36,014 nt of DNA from Streptomyces cellulosae (GCF_000721105.1 NZ_JOEV01000067.1:1-36014); one strand, 5' to 3'. Numbered from the stretch's first letter, positions 1 through 7,740 are shown. Notes: generated by a model from the sequence alone, not told the origin. Numbers and translations: made by a program.

Positions 1-423
1 AAATGGAGGACCGCTACGACCTGATCAAGGCCCGGCAGGGCATCGCGACGACCACTCCGGACGAGGAGATCACCTCCGACATCTGGGGCCTGCCCGAGGA
101 CGAACGCCCAGTTCCCGTCGTGCTGTTCGTCGACGAAGTGGCCGAACTCTTCCTCGTCGCCACGAAGAAGGAAGAAGAGCGCCGGGACGAGATGGTCACC
201 CAACTCATCCGCCTCGCCCAACTCGGCCGCGCGGCCGGCATCTACCTGGAGGTCTGCGGACAACGCTTCGGCGCCGAACTCGGCAAGGGCGCCACCATGC
301 TCCGGGCCCAGCTCACCGGCGACGCCGAATCTGCCTGCGCTCAAGCCCTTCCAGCCCGACGTCCCCGTACGGCCGGTCGATTCCCCGGCGCCGGTCGTCC
401 ACCCGCGCCCCGTGACCGACTGA
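1..423 (+). pseudogene. 3' end of TraB/FtsK-SpoIIIE-like DNA translocase, frameshifted
   Basis: The 5' end lies outside the window. The readable part has a Walker B strand (VVLFVDE, about 117-137) and the segment LGRAAGIYLEVCGQRFGAELG, typical of the FtsK/SpoIIIE-type translocases of AICEs, which pump double-stranded plasmid DNA between mycelia. After MLRAQLTG (near 320) the frame fails: this frame runs on as Arg/Pro-rich nonsense to 488, whereas another frame gives NLPALKPFQPDVPVRPV and stops at 421-423, which looks like the normal C-terminus of the same family. About 60-70 conserved residues expected between LTG and LPAL are missing (estimate from memory of the family). I infer an internal deletion that shifted the frame. 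The next genes are the usual AICE spread genes. A true product ending at 488 is possible but less likely. Confidence 0.75.
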
Positions 424-507
424 GCCACCGTCCTTCCTCCGGTCGGCGTGACCGCCTCGCGCCACGTCCCTACCCCTCCCATGCCTGAATCCGGAAGGAG
501 CCGCAGC

Positions 508-1119
508 ATGCGCGCCCAACTGGCCCGTATCGATGCGGTGCTCGTCCAAGCCGTCATCGCCGCCGCCCTGTCCTTCGCCCACCTCCACGACATCGCCTCG
601 GCGGCCGGACAGGATGGGTGGAAAGCGTGGGCCTACCCGATCTCGGTCGACCTGCTGCTCGTCGCCGCTTGGCGCCGACTGCGGACCGGCGACGCGAAAG
701 CCTCTGGGTGGTGCTGGTTCGTCATCGCACTCGCCGCCTCCCTCGGCGCGAACGTCGCCACCGCCGGACTCCTCGACCTGAACGCAGTGCCGGCCTGGCT
801 CCGCATCCTCGTCGCGGGCTGGCCCGCGGTCGCCTTCCTCGGCGGCACGTTGCTGGCGCACTCGACACCCGCCCTCACCGAGGAACAAACGGCGGACCAG
901 GAGGACGCCGATGATCCCGCGCCCGAGCCTCCCGCTGAGCAGGACGTGAGCCCAACCCCGGCCCCGCCTGTATCGATCCCGACCGCGCTCGTCGAACACG
1001 CCCGCAAGGTCGCCGCCGAGCACCAAAGCCGCACCGGCACACCCATCGACACCCCCACCCTGCGCGCCCGGCTCGGCGTCCCCGCACCCATGGCCGACGC
1101 CATCGCCGCCCACCTCTGA
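508..1119 (+). CDS. DUF2637 membrane protein (SpdB-like spread protein of AICE)
   Basis: 203 residues. The start at 508 is chosen because GGAAGGAG sits 7 nt upstream; a longer in-frame start at 448 lacks such a site. The N-terminal half has about four hydrophobic segments (VLVQAVIAAALSFAHL, a YPISVDLLLVAAW stretch, WCWFVIALAASLGANVATAG, and WLRILVAGWPAVAFLGGTLL), as in DUF2637 proteins encoded beside tra genes of Streptomyces integrative plasmids. An acidic, Pro-rich linker (about 140-165) leads to a soluble C-terminal helix pair that ends in PTLRARLGVPAPMADAIAAHL and could bind DNA. Members of this family are linked to intramycelial plasmid spread; the mechanism is not clear. It is the first of a tight run of small genes. 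Confidence 0.8.
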   Translation: MRAQLARIDAVLVQAVIAAALSFAHLHDIASAAGQDGWKAWAYPISVDLLLVAAWRRLRTGDAKASGWCWFVIALAASLGANVATAGLLDLNAVPAWLRILVAGWPAVAFLGGTLLAHSTPALTEEQTADQEDADDPAPEPPAEQDVSPTPAPPVSIPTALVEHARKVAAEHQSRTGTPIDTPTLRARLGVPAPMADAIAAHL

Positions 1120-1133
1120 AAGGAGACCTCCGC

Positions 1134-1325
1134 ATGACCGCCAACCGCCGCTTCCGCAACGTCATCCGCATCGGCCCCGTCCAGGTCGGCACGTCCTACG
1201 ACGGTCAGGGCCGCGAGAAGCACACCGCCGCCTGCACCGCCCCGCGCTGCGGCTTCTCCTCCGACTACGACAGCCGCGCCGCCGCCGAACTCGCCGCCCG
1301 CACCCATCGCTGCCCCGTCCGCTGA
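1134..1325 (+). CDS. Mobile element transfer protein, small and Cys-containing
   Basis: 63 residues, preceded by AAAGGAG with good spacing. The sequence has the look of the small mobile element transfer proteins found in most pSAM2-like elements: a basic N-terminus (TANRRFRNVIRIGPVQVG), then CTAPRCGF and a C-terminal THRC. The three Cys plus His residues could hold a zinc ion (inference). It starts 14 nt after the DUF2637 stop and is probably in the same transcript. Its molecular role is not established. Confidence 0.75.
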   Translation: MTANRRFRNVIRIGPVQVGTSYDGQGREKHTAACTAPRCGFSSDYDSRAAAELAARTHRCPVR

Positions 1326-1340
1326 AAGGACCCGCACACC

Positions 1341-1535
1341 GTGACCGTCAGCCTGCCGCTTGTCCTCGTCCTCGGCTTCTTCGCCTGGGGAGCGGTCAAG
1401 TTCCTCGGCGTCCGCACGTGGATCGTCGTCCTGGTCGCCCTCTTCGGCTTCTGGCTCTCGCACACCTTCATGGCCCCGGCCATCGAGTCCGGCACGCGCT
1501 CCGGCGTGGACGTCATAAACGGCTCACACAACTAG
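1341..1535 (+). CDS. Small membrane protein of the AICE spread operon
   Basis: 64 residues with a GTG start, and AAGGA about 10 nt upstream. Two hydrophobic stretches (LPLVLVLGFFAWGAVKFLG and WIVVLVALFGFWLSHTFM) suggest two membrane passes with a short polar tail ending in NGSHN. It lies 15 nt after the transfer-protein gene. Similar tiny membrane proteins sit here in related elements (SpdA/SpdC-like position). Its function is not known beyond the spread context. Confidence 0.65.
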   Translation: MTVSLPLVLVLGFFAWGAVKFLGVRTWIVVLVALFGFWLSHTFMAPAIESGTRSGVDVINGSHN

Positions 1536-1560
1536 ACGAGTAGATAAGGAGAGCGCCGCC

Positions 1561-1809
1561 ATGTTCCTGCCCAAGTACCCCGACAGCCCGACCCCACCGC
1601 CCGCGCACACTCACGCCCCGGCCGACCCGGCCCCGGCACAGCGCACGCCGTTCCCTCAGGTCTCCATCAGCACCGGCGCGATAGCGACCGTGATCGTCGG
1701 CGGCGTTGTACTGACCGCCCTCCTAGCCGCCGTCGCCGTCACGGCCATCTCCGTAGCCGTCGCCGCCGTAGTCCTGCGCTCCATGCTCCGCGACCACCAC
1801 CGGCGATGA
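1561..1809 (+). CDS. SpdD-like small membrane protein
   Basis: 82 residues with an ATG start after AAGGAGA. The Pro/His/Ala-rich N-terminus (PTPPPAHTHAPADPAPAQ) is followed by one long hydrophobic region, IATVIVGGVVLTALLAAVAV and onward, ending in a basic LRDHHRR tail. Size, composition and position directly before the replication gene fit the SpdD family of Streptomyces plasmids, which affects pock formation. It is the last gene before a stem-loop that separates the spread genes from rep. Confidence 0.65.
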   Translation: MFLPKYPDSPTPPPAHTHAPADPAPAQRTPFPQVSISTGAIATVIVGGVVLTALLAAVAVTAISVAVAAVVLRSMLRDHHRR

Positions 1810-1819
1810 ACGCACCTGG

Positions 1820-1864
1820 CTCCCGGGGCGGCTCGACACGACCAAGCATCCGCCGCCCCGGGAG
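1820..1864. terminator. Stem-loop between spread genes and rep
   Basis: A perfect 13-bp inverted repeat, CTCCCGGGGCGGC (1820-1832) and its complement (1852-1864), surrounds a 19-nt loop. No T run follows. It may terminate or attenuate transcription entering the replication gene. Confidence 0.6.
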
Positions 1865-1906
1865 TCCGTCACTCCTGACCGAGCCAGTCAGAAGGAGAGA
1901 GCCATC

Positions 1907-3262
1907 CTGACCCGCACCACCCCGGCCCCACTCCCGGAACTCGCCAAGCTCGCCTCGCACGGCACCCTGCCCGGTATCCTCCGCCAGCTCTCCGGACTCG
2001 GAGGCTGCACCAACCCCATCCGCCTCGACGGCCACCGCACCGAGTACGACGTCGACACCCGCACCGGAGAGATAGGCAACGTCCTCCACCGACTCGACTC
2101 CTCCGACCTCCCCGCCGGCCACCTCCTCGTGCGCTGCAACAACCGCCGTACGACCCGCTGCGCGGCCTGTTCCGAGGTCTACCGCCGCGACACCTTCCAC
2201 CTGATCACCTCCGGCCTGCGCGGCGGCAAGGGCATCCCGGAGCGCGTCGCCGCCCACCCCCGCGTCTTCGCCACCTTCACCGCACCCAGCTTCGGCCCGG
2301 TCCACAACCGCCCCACCAGCCCGGCCGGTTCAGTCCGCCGCTGCCGCTGCGGCACCCTCCACGACCAGGACGACGACGCACTCGGCACCCCGCTCGATCC
2401 GCACAGGTACGACTACGACGCTGCCGTTCTCTGGAACGCCCATGCCGGACCGCTCTGGCGCCGCTTCTCGACCTACCTGCGCCGAGAGGTCGCCAAGCGG
2501 GCCGGGCTCACTCAGCGTGCCTTCCGCCAGTACGCCCGGGTGTCCTTCGCCAAGGTTGCCGAGTACCAGAAGCGCGGCGCCGTCCACTTCCACGCCGTCA
2601 TCCGCATCGACGGCCCTGAGGGCGGCGACACCCCGCCACCGGCCTGGGCCACGGCCGATCTGCTCACCGACGCCATCCGTGCCGCCGCTGCCCTCGTCCG
2701 CGTGGATGGACCGGTCATCGACGGCCGCCCACACGCCTTCAGCTTCGGCCGCCAGCTCGACGTACGCACCATCCGCAGCGCCGACTTCGAACGCGGCCAG
2801 GAACTCACCGAGCGGGCCGTCGCCGCGTACATCGCCAAGTACGCGACCAAGGGCGCCGAGACCGCCACGGGAGCTCTCGACCGCCCGTTGAAGTTCCTTG
2901 CGGAACTGGCCCAGTTCGACATCAGCGACCACGCCCGCCGTCTGATCCGAACGGCGTGGACCCTCGGCGCACGCAAGGACCTCGAACACCTCCGACTGCG
3001 GGCCTGGGCTCACATGCTCGGCTTCCGCGGCCACTTCTCCACCAAGTCCCGCCGCTACTCCACCACCCTCGGCGCCCTCCGCACCGCCCGCGCCGAATGG
3101 CGCCGAGCCCAAGCCGCCGCCCCGAACGACCCCGAGCCCGAGACGACCTACGTCCTCGCGCACTGGGTCTTCGCCGGAACCGGCCTCTCGGACGCCGAAG
3201 CCTGGCTTGCAGCGTCCCTCGAACCCGCCCCCGGAACGGAAGGAGAACCGACCCATGCCTGA
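1907..3262 (+). CDS. repSA: RepSA-type rolling-circle replication initiator, CTG start
   Basis: 451 residues. The reading frame stays open well upstream of the first ATG/GTG candidate (GTG at 2129) and the conserved N-terminus (LAKLASHGTLPGILRQLSG, GGCTNPIRL) is coded there, so the start must be near 1907. The best fit is CTG at 1907, 9 nt after GAAGGAG (1891-1897); ATC at 1904 is the alternative. Visible motifs are a Cys cluster (C77, C85, C88 in CNNRRTTRCAAC), the HUH metal motif VHFHAV (H227, H229) and a Tyr motif YIAKYATK (Y308/Y312), likely the nicking tyrosine. The protein nicks the element's double-strand origin to start replication after excision. Its stop overlaps the xis start by 8 nt. 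Confidence 0.85.
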   Translation: MTRTTPAPLPELAKLASHGTLPGILRQLSGLGGCTNPIRLDGHRTEYDVDTRTGEIGNVLHRLDSSDLPAGHLLVRCNNRRTTRCAACSEVYRRDTFHLITSGLRGGKGIPERVAAHPRVFATFTAPSFGPVHNRPTSPAGSVRRCRCGTLHDQDDDALGTPLDPHRYDYDAAVLWNAHAGPLWRRFSTYLRREVAKRAGLTQRAFRQYARVSFAKVAEYQKRGAVHFHAVIRIDGPEGGDTPPPAWATADLLTDAIRAAAALVRVDGPVIDGRPHAFSFGRQLDVRTIRSADFERGQELTERAVAAYIAKYATKGAETATGALDRPLKFLAELAQFDISDHARRLIRTAWTLGARKDLEHLRLRAWAHMLGFRGHFSTKSRRYSTTLGALRTARAEWRRAQAAAPNDPEPETTYVLAHWVFAGTGLSDAEAWLAASLEPAPGTEGEPTHA

Positions 3263-3488
3263 GGCTCAGGCCACCGCCACTGAGCTGGATCCCTTCGACC
3301 CCTCCTTGGCCCTTCTGACCGTCGAGGAGGCGGCCCAGCGGCTCCGTATCGGCCGTACGACGTGCTTCCGGCTCGTGTTGGCCGGAGAGATCGAGTCGGT
3401 GACGGTCGGGCGGCTGCGCAGGGTCCCCGCCGATGCCATCCCCGCGTACGTGGCCAAGCTGCGCCACCGACCCGCCCAAGTGGCCTGA
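3255..3488 (+). CDS. xis: Excisionase, helix-turn-helix family
   Basis: 77 residues. It starts with ATG inside the last codons of repSA, after GGAAGGAGAA. Residues about 20-70 form a MerR/excisionase-like winged helix: LLTVEEAAQRLRIGRTTCFR, then LVLAGEIESVTVGRLRRVPA. In AICEs such proteins bind the att region and turn the integrase toward excision. It is translationally coupled to repSA and followed 11 nt later by int, the standard repSA-xis-int order of pSAM2. Confidence 0.85.
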   Translation: MPEAQATATELDPFDPSLALLTVEEAAQRLRIGRTTCFRLVLAGEIESVTVGRLRRVPADAIPAYVAKLRHRPAQVA

Positions 3489-3499
3489 GGAGGACGGGC

Positions 3500-4762
3500 A
3501 TGCCAGAGAACAAGCGCACCCGACAGCCCAACGGGGCCTCGTCCATCTACTTCGGCAAGGACGGAAAGTGGCACGGTCGGGTGACCGTCGGCGTCCGTGA
3601 TGACGGCAAGCCCGACCGCCGTCACGTCGAGCGGAAGACAAAGGCCGAGGTGACCAAGGCCGTCCGCGAGATGGAGCGGGCCCGCGACGACAAGAAGCTT
3701 CGGAAGCCCGGCAAGGGCTGGACCGTCCAGAGCTGGCTTGAGCACTGGGTCGAGAACATCGCCCAGCCGTACGTGTCCGAGAACACGTACGCCGGGTACG
3801 AGGTCGACGTACGCGTTCACCTCGTCCCCGGCCTGGGCGCTCACAAGCTCGACCGCCTGGAGCCCGAACATCTCGAACGCTTTTACCGGAAGATGCAGGG
3901 ATCCGGGAGCTCCGCCGGCACCGCCCACCACGCTCACCGGACGATCCGGGTCGCCCTCGGTGAGGCCGTGCGACGCGGGCATGTCGTCACCAACGCGGCT
4001 GAGATTGCCAAGGCTCCCCGCCTCGAAGAGGAGGACATCGAGCCGTTCACGATCGAGGAGGTTCAGAGCCTGCTCGTCGAGGCGGCCAAGCTCCGCAACA
4101 GCGCGCGTTGGGTCGTAGCCCTGGCGCTCGGCCTCCGGCAGGGTGAGGCGCTAGGCCTGCACTGGGAGGACGTCGACCTTGCCTCGGGGTACGTCCGCAT
4201 CCGTAAGAACCGGCTGCGCCCCAAGTACGCGCACGGCTGCGGTGCCAACCCCTGTGGCCGGAAGGCGGGCTACTGCCCCAAGAAGGAGCAGACCCGTCGC
4301 GAGCACAAGTCCACCAAGTCCCGAGCTGGGCGGCGCACCATCGGCCTGCCCGATCCGCTGATCAAGATTCTCCGCCAGCACCAGGAAGCCCAGGAGCGGG
4401 AGCGGATCGCGGCCGGTGCGGACTGGGAGGGCAAGGGATACGTCTTCGCGTCGCCGATCGGTGGGCCACTGAGTCCGAACACCGACTTCCACACCTGGAA
4501 GCGGCTGCTTCGGGACGCCGGCGTCCGGAACGGCCGCCTTCATGACGCTCGCCACACCGCCGCGACCGTGCTGCTGATCCTCGGCGTCCCGGACGTCGTC
4601 ATCGACTCGATCATGGGTTGGGAGCCCGGGGGAGCGGCCCGCATGCGCGCTCGGTACATGCACGTGACCGGGACCATGCTCCGCAAGGTCGCCCAGCAAG
4701 TCGGAGACGTGCTCTGGGTGCTGCCCGGCACCGGCACCGACACCCAGGAAAAAACCAACTGA
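3500..4762 (+). CDS. int: Site-specific tyrosine integrase
   Basis: 420 residues. The ATG at 3500 follows AGGAGG; a longer frame reaching back to 3362 overlaps xis and has no ribosome site. An N-terminal arm-binding region (YVSENTYAGYEVDVRVHLVP) precedes the catalytic domain. Catalytic residues are visible: Arg in LRQGEALGLHW (about R213), HDARH (H348, R351, H352) and the nucleophile in RYMHVT (Y386). A Lys/Cys-rich insert (HGCGANPCGRKAGYCPKK) follows the first Arg, as in many Streptomyces integrases. It should recombine the element's att site with the 3' end of tRNA-Ser, whose 40-nt copy lies 80 bp downstream. Nothing in the integrase itself looks broken. Confidence 0.92.
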   Translation: MPENKRTRQPNGASSIYFGKDGKWHGRVTVGVRDDGKPDRRHVERKTKAEVTKAVREMERARDDKKLRKPGKGWTVQSWLEHWVENIAQPYVSENTYAGYEVDVRVHLVPGLGAHKLDRLEPEHLERFYRKMQGSGSSAGTAHHAHRTIRVALGEAVRRGHVVTNAAEIAKAPRLEEEDIEPFTIEEVQSLLVEAAKLRNSARWVVALALGLRQGEALGLHWEDVDLASGYVRIRKNRLRPKYAHGCGANPCGRKAGYCPKKEQTRREHKSTKSRAGRRTIGLPDPLIKILRQHQEAQERERIAAGADWEGKGYVFASPIGGPLSPNTDFHTWKRLLRDAGVRNGRLHDARHTAATVLLILGVPDVVIDSIMGWEPGGAARMRARYMHVTGTMLRKVAQQVGDVLWVLPGTGTDTQEKTN

Positions 4763-4781
4763 GACGGAAACTGAGACGGAA
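4758..4781 (+). repeat. Two tandem 12-bp repeats at the int stop codon
   Basis: ACTGAGACGGAA occurs twice in a row (4758-4769 and 4770-4781). The first copy contains the int stop codon. Their place between int and the att core suggests arm-type binding sites or simple slippage. Confidence 0.7.
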
Positions 4782-4784
4782 ACC

Positions 4785-4822
4785 GTCGAAGGGCCCCACC
4801 GCGAACGGTGGGGCCCTTCGAC
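4785..4822. terminator. Strong hairpin after int
   Basis: A perfect 17-bp stem, GTCGAAGGGCCCCACCG at 4785-4801 and its complement at 4806-4822, closes on a CGAA tetraloop. It lacks a T run, as is common for Streptomyces terminators, and would end transcription from int before the att region. Confidence 0.75.
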
Positions 4823-4841
4823 ATCGTGCCCGGTGAGGCAC

Positions 4842-4881
4842 TGGCGGAGGATACGAGATTCGAACTCGTGAGGGGTTGCCC
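4842..4881 (-). other. att core: 3' 40 nt of tRNA-Ser
   Basis: Read on the minus strand this is the end of a tRNA-Ser gene: the end of the variable arm, a T arm (ACGAG, TTCGAAT, CTCGT), the 3' acceptor strand, discriminator G and an encoded CCA (TGG at 4842-4844). No complementary 5' acceptor strand (GGAGGAT) occurs to the right, so the gene is only its 3' half. AICE integrases use exactly such tRNA 3' segments as attB/attP core. I infer it is the att site next to int. An intact copy would be expected at an element boundary and is not in the window. Confidence 0.8.
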
Positions 4882-4940
4882 GCAAACAATACAAGACGTT
4901 GAGGAGTGCTCGCGAACTCGTTCCCCCCGCTCAGATCCTG

Positions 4941-4946
4941 TAGCCT
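4941..4946 (+). promoter_or_regulatory. Probable -10 element of ffs
   Basis: TAGCCT lies 8 nt before the first base of the SRP RNA stem. The -35 region is weak. This is an assignment by position. Confidence 0.4.
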
Positions 4947-4952
4947 TGGCGC

Positions 4953-5040
4953 AGCCCCTCACGCGGCGCTATCTGACTGAACTCCCCCAGGGCCGGAAGG
5001 CAGCAAGGGTAGGTCGGCTCTGGCGGGTGCGTGGGGGGCG
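4953..5040 (+). ncRNA. ffs: Small signal recognition particle RNA (4.5S RNA)
   Basis: The universal SRP RNA apical core, GGCCGGAAGGCAGCA (4991-5005), is present. A terminal stem pairs CCCCTCACGC (4955-4964) with GCGTGGGGGG (5029-5038), with internal loops in between, giving a hairpin of about 88 nt, the size of Streptomyces 4.5S RNA. It binds the Ffh M domain and directs co-translational targeting to the membrane. Exact ends are estimated. The position just upstream of dnaX is usual in actinobacteria. Confidence 0.92.
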
Positions 5041-5104
5041 CTTGCGTTGGCGGGTGCCGGGGGAGGGTGACCGGCGGGCGGGGCCCGATGTCAGTGGGCG
5101 CCTA

Positions 5105-5110
5105 TAACCT
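5105..5110 (+). promoter_or_regulatory. -10-like element placing transcription start at dnaX GTG
   Basis: TAACCT is followed by exactly 7 nt and then the GTG at 5118, with no Shine-Dalgarno sequence. This suggests a leaderless mRNA. The -35 region is not convincing. Confidence 0.4.
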
Positions 5111-5117
5111 CGTAAGC

Positions 5118-7622
5118 GTGTCGTCTCTCGCGTTGTACCGCCGCTATCGCCCGGAGTCCTTCGCCGAGGTCATCGGGCAGGAGCATGTCACCGACCCGCT
5201 GCAGCAGGCGCTGCGGAACAACCGGGTCAATCACGCGTACCTGTTCAGTGGTCCGCGTGGCTGCGGGAAGACGACCAGTGCGCGGATTCTGGCCAGGTGT
5301 CTGAACTGCGAGCAGGGGCCCACGCCCACCCCTTGCGGTGAGTGCCAGTCCTGCCGCGACCTGGCGCGCAACGGTCCGGGGTCCATCGACGTCATCGAGA
5401 TCGACGCCGCTTCGCACGGCGGTGTGGACGACGCGCGCGACCTCAGGGAGAAGGCCTTCTTCGGGCCGGCCGGCAGCCGGTACAAGATCTACATCATCGA
5501 CGAGGCCCACATGGTCACGTCGGCGGGCTTCAACGCGCTCCTCAAGGTCGTCGAGGAGCCCCCGGAGCACCTCAAGTTCATCTTCGCCACCACGGAGCCC
5601 GAGAAGGTCATCGGGACCATCCGGTCGCGGACCCATCACTATCCGTTCCGGCTGGTGCCGCCGGGGACGCTTCGGGACTACCTCGCCGAGGTCTGCGGGC
5701 GCGAGGACATCCCTGTCGAGGAGGGTGTGCTCCCGCTCGTCGTGCGTGCGGGCGCGGGGTCCGTGCGTGACTCCATGTCCGTCATGGACCAGCTGCTCGC
5801 CGGGGCCGGAGCGGATGGTGTGACGTACGCCATGGCGACCTCCCTGCTGGGGTACACCGACGGCTCGCTCCTCGACTCCGTCGTCGAGGCCTTCGCCACC
5901 GGTGACGGTGCCGCCGCCTTCGAGGTCGTCGACCGAGTCATCGAGGGCGGCAATGACCCCCGTCGGTTCGTCGCCGACCTGCTGGAGCGGCTGCGGGACC
6001 TGGTGATCCTCGCCGCCGTGCCGGACGCCGCCGAGAAGGGGCTCATCGACGCCCCCGTCGACGTCGTCGAGCGGATGCAGGCCCAGGCCGGCACCTTCGG
6101 CGCCGCGGAGCTCAGCCGCGCCGCCGACCTCGTCAACCAGGGCCTGACCGATATGCGCGGCGCCAACTCGCCCCGTCTCCAACTGGAGCTCATCTGCGCG
6201 CGCGTGCTGCTGCCCGCCGCCTACGGCGACGAACGCTCGGTCATGGCCCGCCTCGACCGGATCGAGCGGGGCGTGAACTTCTCCGCGGGTGGCGGCGCGC
6301 CCGCGATGGGGTACGTGCCGGGCCCGGAGGCGCATGGGGGAGCGGGCGCGGGAGCGATGGGCGCGCCGGTTCCGCCCGGCAGCGGGCCCGCTGCGGCTCG
6401 GGCAGCCGTACGGGCTTCGGGCGCGCCGGGGAGCGGCGGTACGGCGGCCGGGGCGAGGGCTTCGGGTGCCGCGGCGCCGGTGGGACATACGGCGGCCGCG
6501 GGACAGGGGCCGGCCTCTGGCTACGGCGCGGAACAGGGGCAGGGCGGCGCTCCCGGCCAAGCTGTCGCAGGCGCCGCGGGCACTGGGGCCGGTGCGAGCC
6601 CGGTTGCGGGCGCTGATCCGCGCGCGTCCACCGGTTCACCTGCGTCCACCGGGTCACCCGCCCACGGCGATCCGCCGCCCGCGGCGCCGGCCGGTTCACC
6701 CGCCCCCGCTTCGGCCGCCGACCACACCGGCGGCGCACCGTCCCCGTCGCCCGAGCAGTCCCACGCTCCAGCGGCGCCCGCTGCCCCCGCCCCGGGTGCC
6801 TGGCCCACCGCAGCCCAGGCGGGCGGTGCCCGACGGCCCGGCGGCTGGCCCACCGCGGCCCCCGCGGGCGGCGGCCGACCCACCCCGGCCGCAGGCCCAT
6901 CCGCCTCCACGGCCACGCCCCCACCGGCGCAGGCCTCGCCACCCGGGCCCGCACCCTCGGCCGCCCCGGCCGCCCCGGCCGCCTACACCCCCTCGGCCGG
7001 AGGCCCGGATCCCCGCACGCTGTGGCCGAACATCCTGGAGGCGGTCAAGAACCGGCGCCGTTTCACCTGGATCCTGCTCAGCCAGAACGCCCAGGTGACC
7101 GGGTTCGACGGCACCACCCTTCAGCTCGGCTTCGTCAACGCCGGTGCCCGCGACAACTTCGCGGGCAGCGGCAGCGAGGAGGTACTGCGGCAGGCGCTGG
7201 CCGAGCAGTTCAACGTGCAGTGGAAGATCGAGGCGATCGTCGACCCGTCGGGCGGCGGCTCCGCACCCCCGGCCGGCGGCACTCCCGGCTTCAACGGCGG
7301 CGGTGGCGGCGGATACGGCGCGGGCGGCGCCGGTGGTGGCTACGGCGGCGGTGGCGGTACGGCGCCACAGCGCCCGGCGTCCCCGCAGTCGGCCCCCGCC
7401 GCACCCCCCTCGTCCTCCTTCTCGTCCTCCTCGTCCCCGGCCGGCTCGGCGGCTCCTGCTCCCGCTCCCCGGCCGTCCGCCGCCGAACCGCCCCCGGTCT
7501 CCCCCGAGGACGACATCCCCGCGGACGACGATCCCGACCTGGACGAGTCGGCCCTCTCCGGCCATGAACTCATCGTCCGGGAGCTGGGAGCGACGGTGGT
7601 GGAGGAGTTCATCAACGAGTAG
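5118..7622 (+). CDS. dnaX: DNA polymerase III subunits gamma and tau
   Basis: 834 residues from the GTG at 5118 (SSLALYRRYRPESFAEVIGQ is the family's N-terminus); an in-frame ATG at 5088 would add ten residues but overlaps the likely promoter. This is the AAA+ clamp-loader ATPase. Walker A is GPRGCGKT (45-52), zinc Cys are C64, C73, C76 and C79, Walker B is IIDEAH (D128, E129), and TTEPEKVIGTIRSR holds the sensor/Arg-finger region. Domain III ends near residue 380. A long Pro/Ala/Gly linker (about 385-630) follows, then a compact domain (TLWPNILEAVKNRRRFTWIL, about 640-710), a Gly/Ser-rich stretch and an acidic tail ending in VVEEFINE. It is larger than E. coli tau (643) because of the linker. 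No obvious slippery heptamer was found, so a separate gamma form is not predicted. Confidence 0.95.
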   Translation: MSSLALYRRYRPESFAEVIGQEHVTDPLQQALRNNRVNHAYLFSGPRGCGKTTSARILARCLNCEQGPTPTPCGECQSCRDLARNGPGSIDVIEIDAASHGGVDDARDLREKAFFGPAGSRYKIYIIDEAHMVTSAGFNALLKVVEEPPEHLKFIFATTEPEKVIGTIRSRTHHYPFRLVPPGTLRDYLAEVCGREDIPVEEGVLPLVVRAGAGSVRDSMSVMDQLLAGAGADGVTYAMATSLLGYTDGSLLDSVVEAFATGDGAAAFEVVDRVIEGGNDPRRFVADLLERLRDLVILAAVPDAAEKGLIDAPVDVVERMQAQAGTFGAAELSRAADLVNQGLTDMRGANSPRLQLELICARVLLPAAYGDERSVMARLDRIERGVNFSAGGGAPAMGYVPGPEAHGGAGAGAMGAPVPPGSGPAAARAAVRASGAPGSGGTAAGARASGAAAPVGHTAAAGQGPASGYGAEQGQGGAPGQAVAGAAGTGAGASPVAGADPRASTGSPASTGSPAHGDPPPAAPAGSPAPASAADHTGGAPSPSPEQSHAPAAPAAPAPGAWPTAAQAGGARRPGGWPTAAPAGGGRPTPAAGPSASTATPPPAQASPPGPAPSAAPAAPAAYTPSAGGPDPRTLWPNILEAVKNRRRFTWILLSQNAQVTGFDGTTLQLGFVNAGARDNFAGSGSEEVLRQALAEQFNVQWKIEAIVDPSGGGSAPPAGGTPGFNGGGGGGYGAGGAGGGYGGGGGTAPQRPASPQSAPAAPPSSSFSSSSSPAGSAAPAPAPRPSAAEPPPVSPEDDIPADDDPDLDESALSGHELIVRELGATVVEEFINE

Positions 7623-7727
7623 ACGGATGTACAGCCACGGATAGTCCCGGGTCGCGGAGCGGCGTTCTTGGAGGAACCCACAACCCACCCACCCCCACCC
7701 CTTCGGAACCCCGCACAAAAACCCCGT

Positions 7728-7733
7728 TAGGCT
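7728..7733 (+). promoter_or_regulatory. -10-like element for leaderless purD
   Basis: TAGGCT, 7 nt, then the purD GTG at 7741. No ribosome-binding site is seen in the preceding C/A-rich stretch. A leaderless transcript is inferred. Confidence 0.5.
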
Positions 7734-7740
7734 GGCCCGC

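Noticed and set aside
4953..5040. Coding frames across the SRP RNA
   Set aside because: The conserved RNA core and terminal stem explain this stretch.
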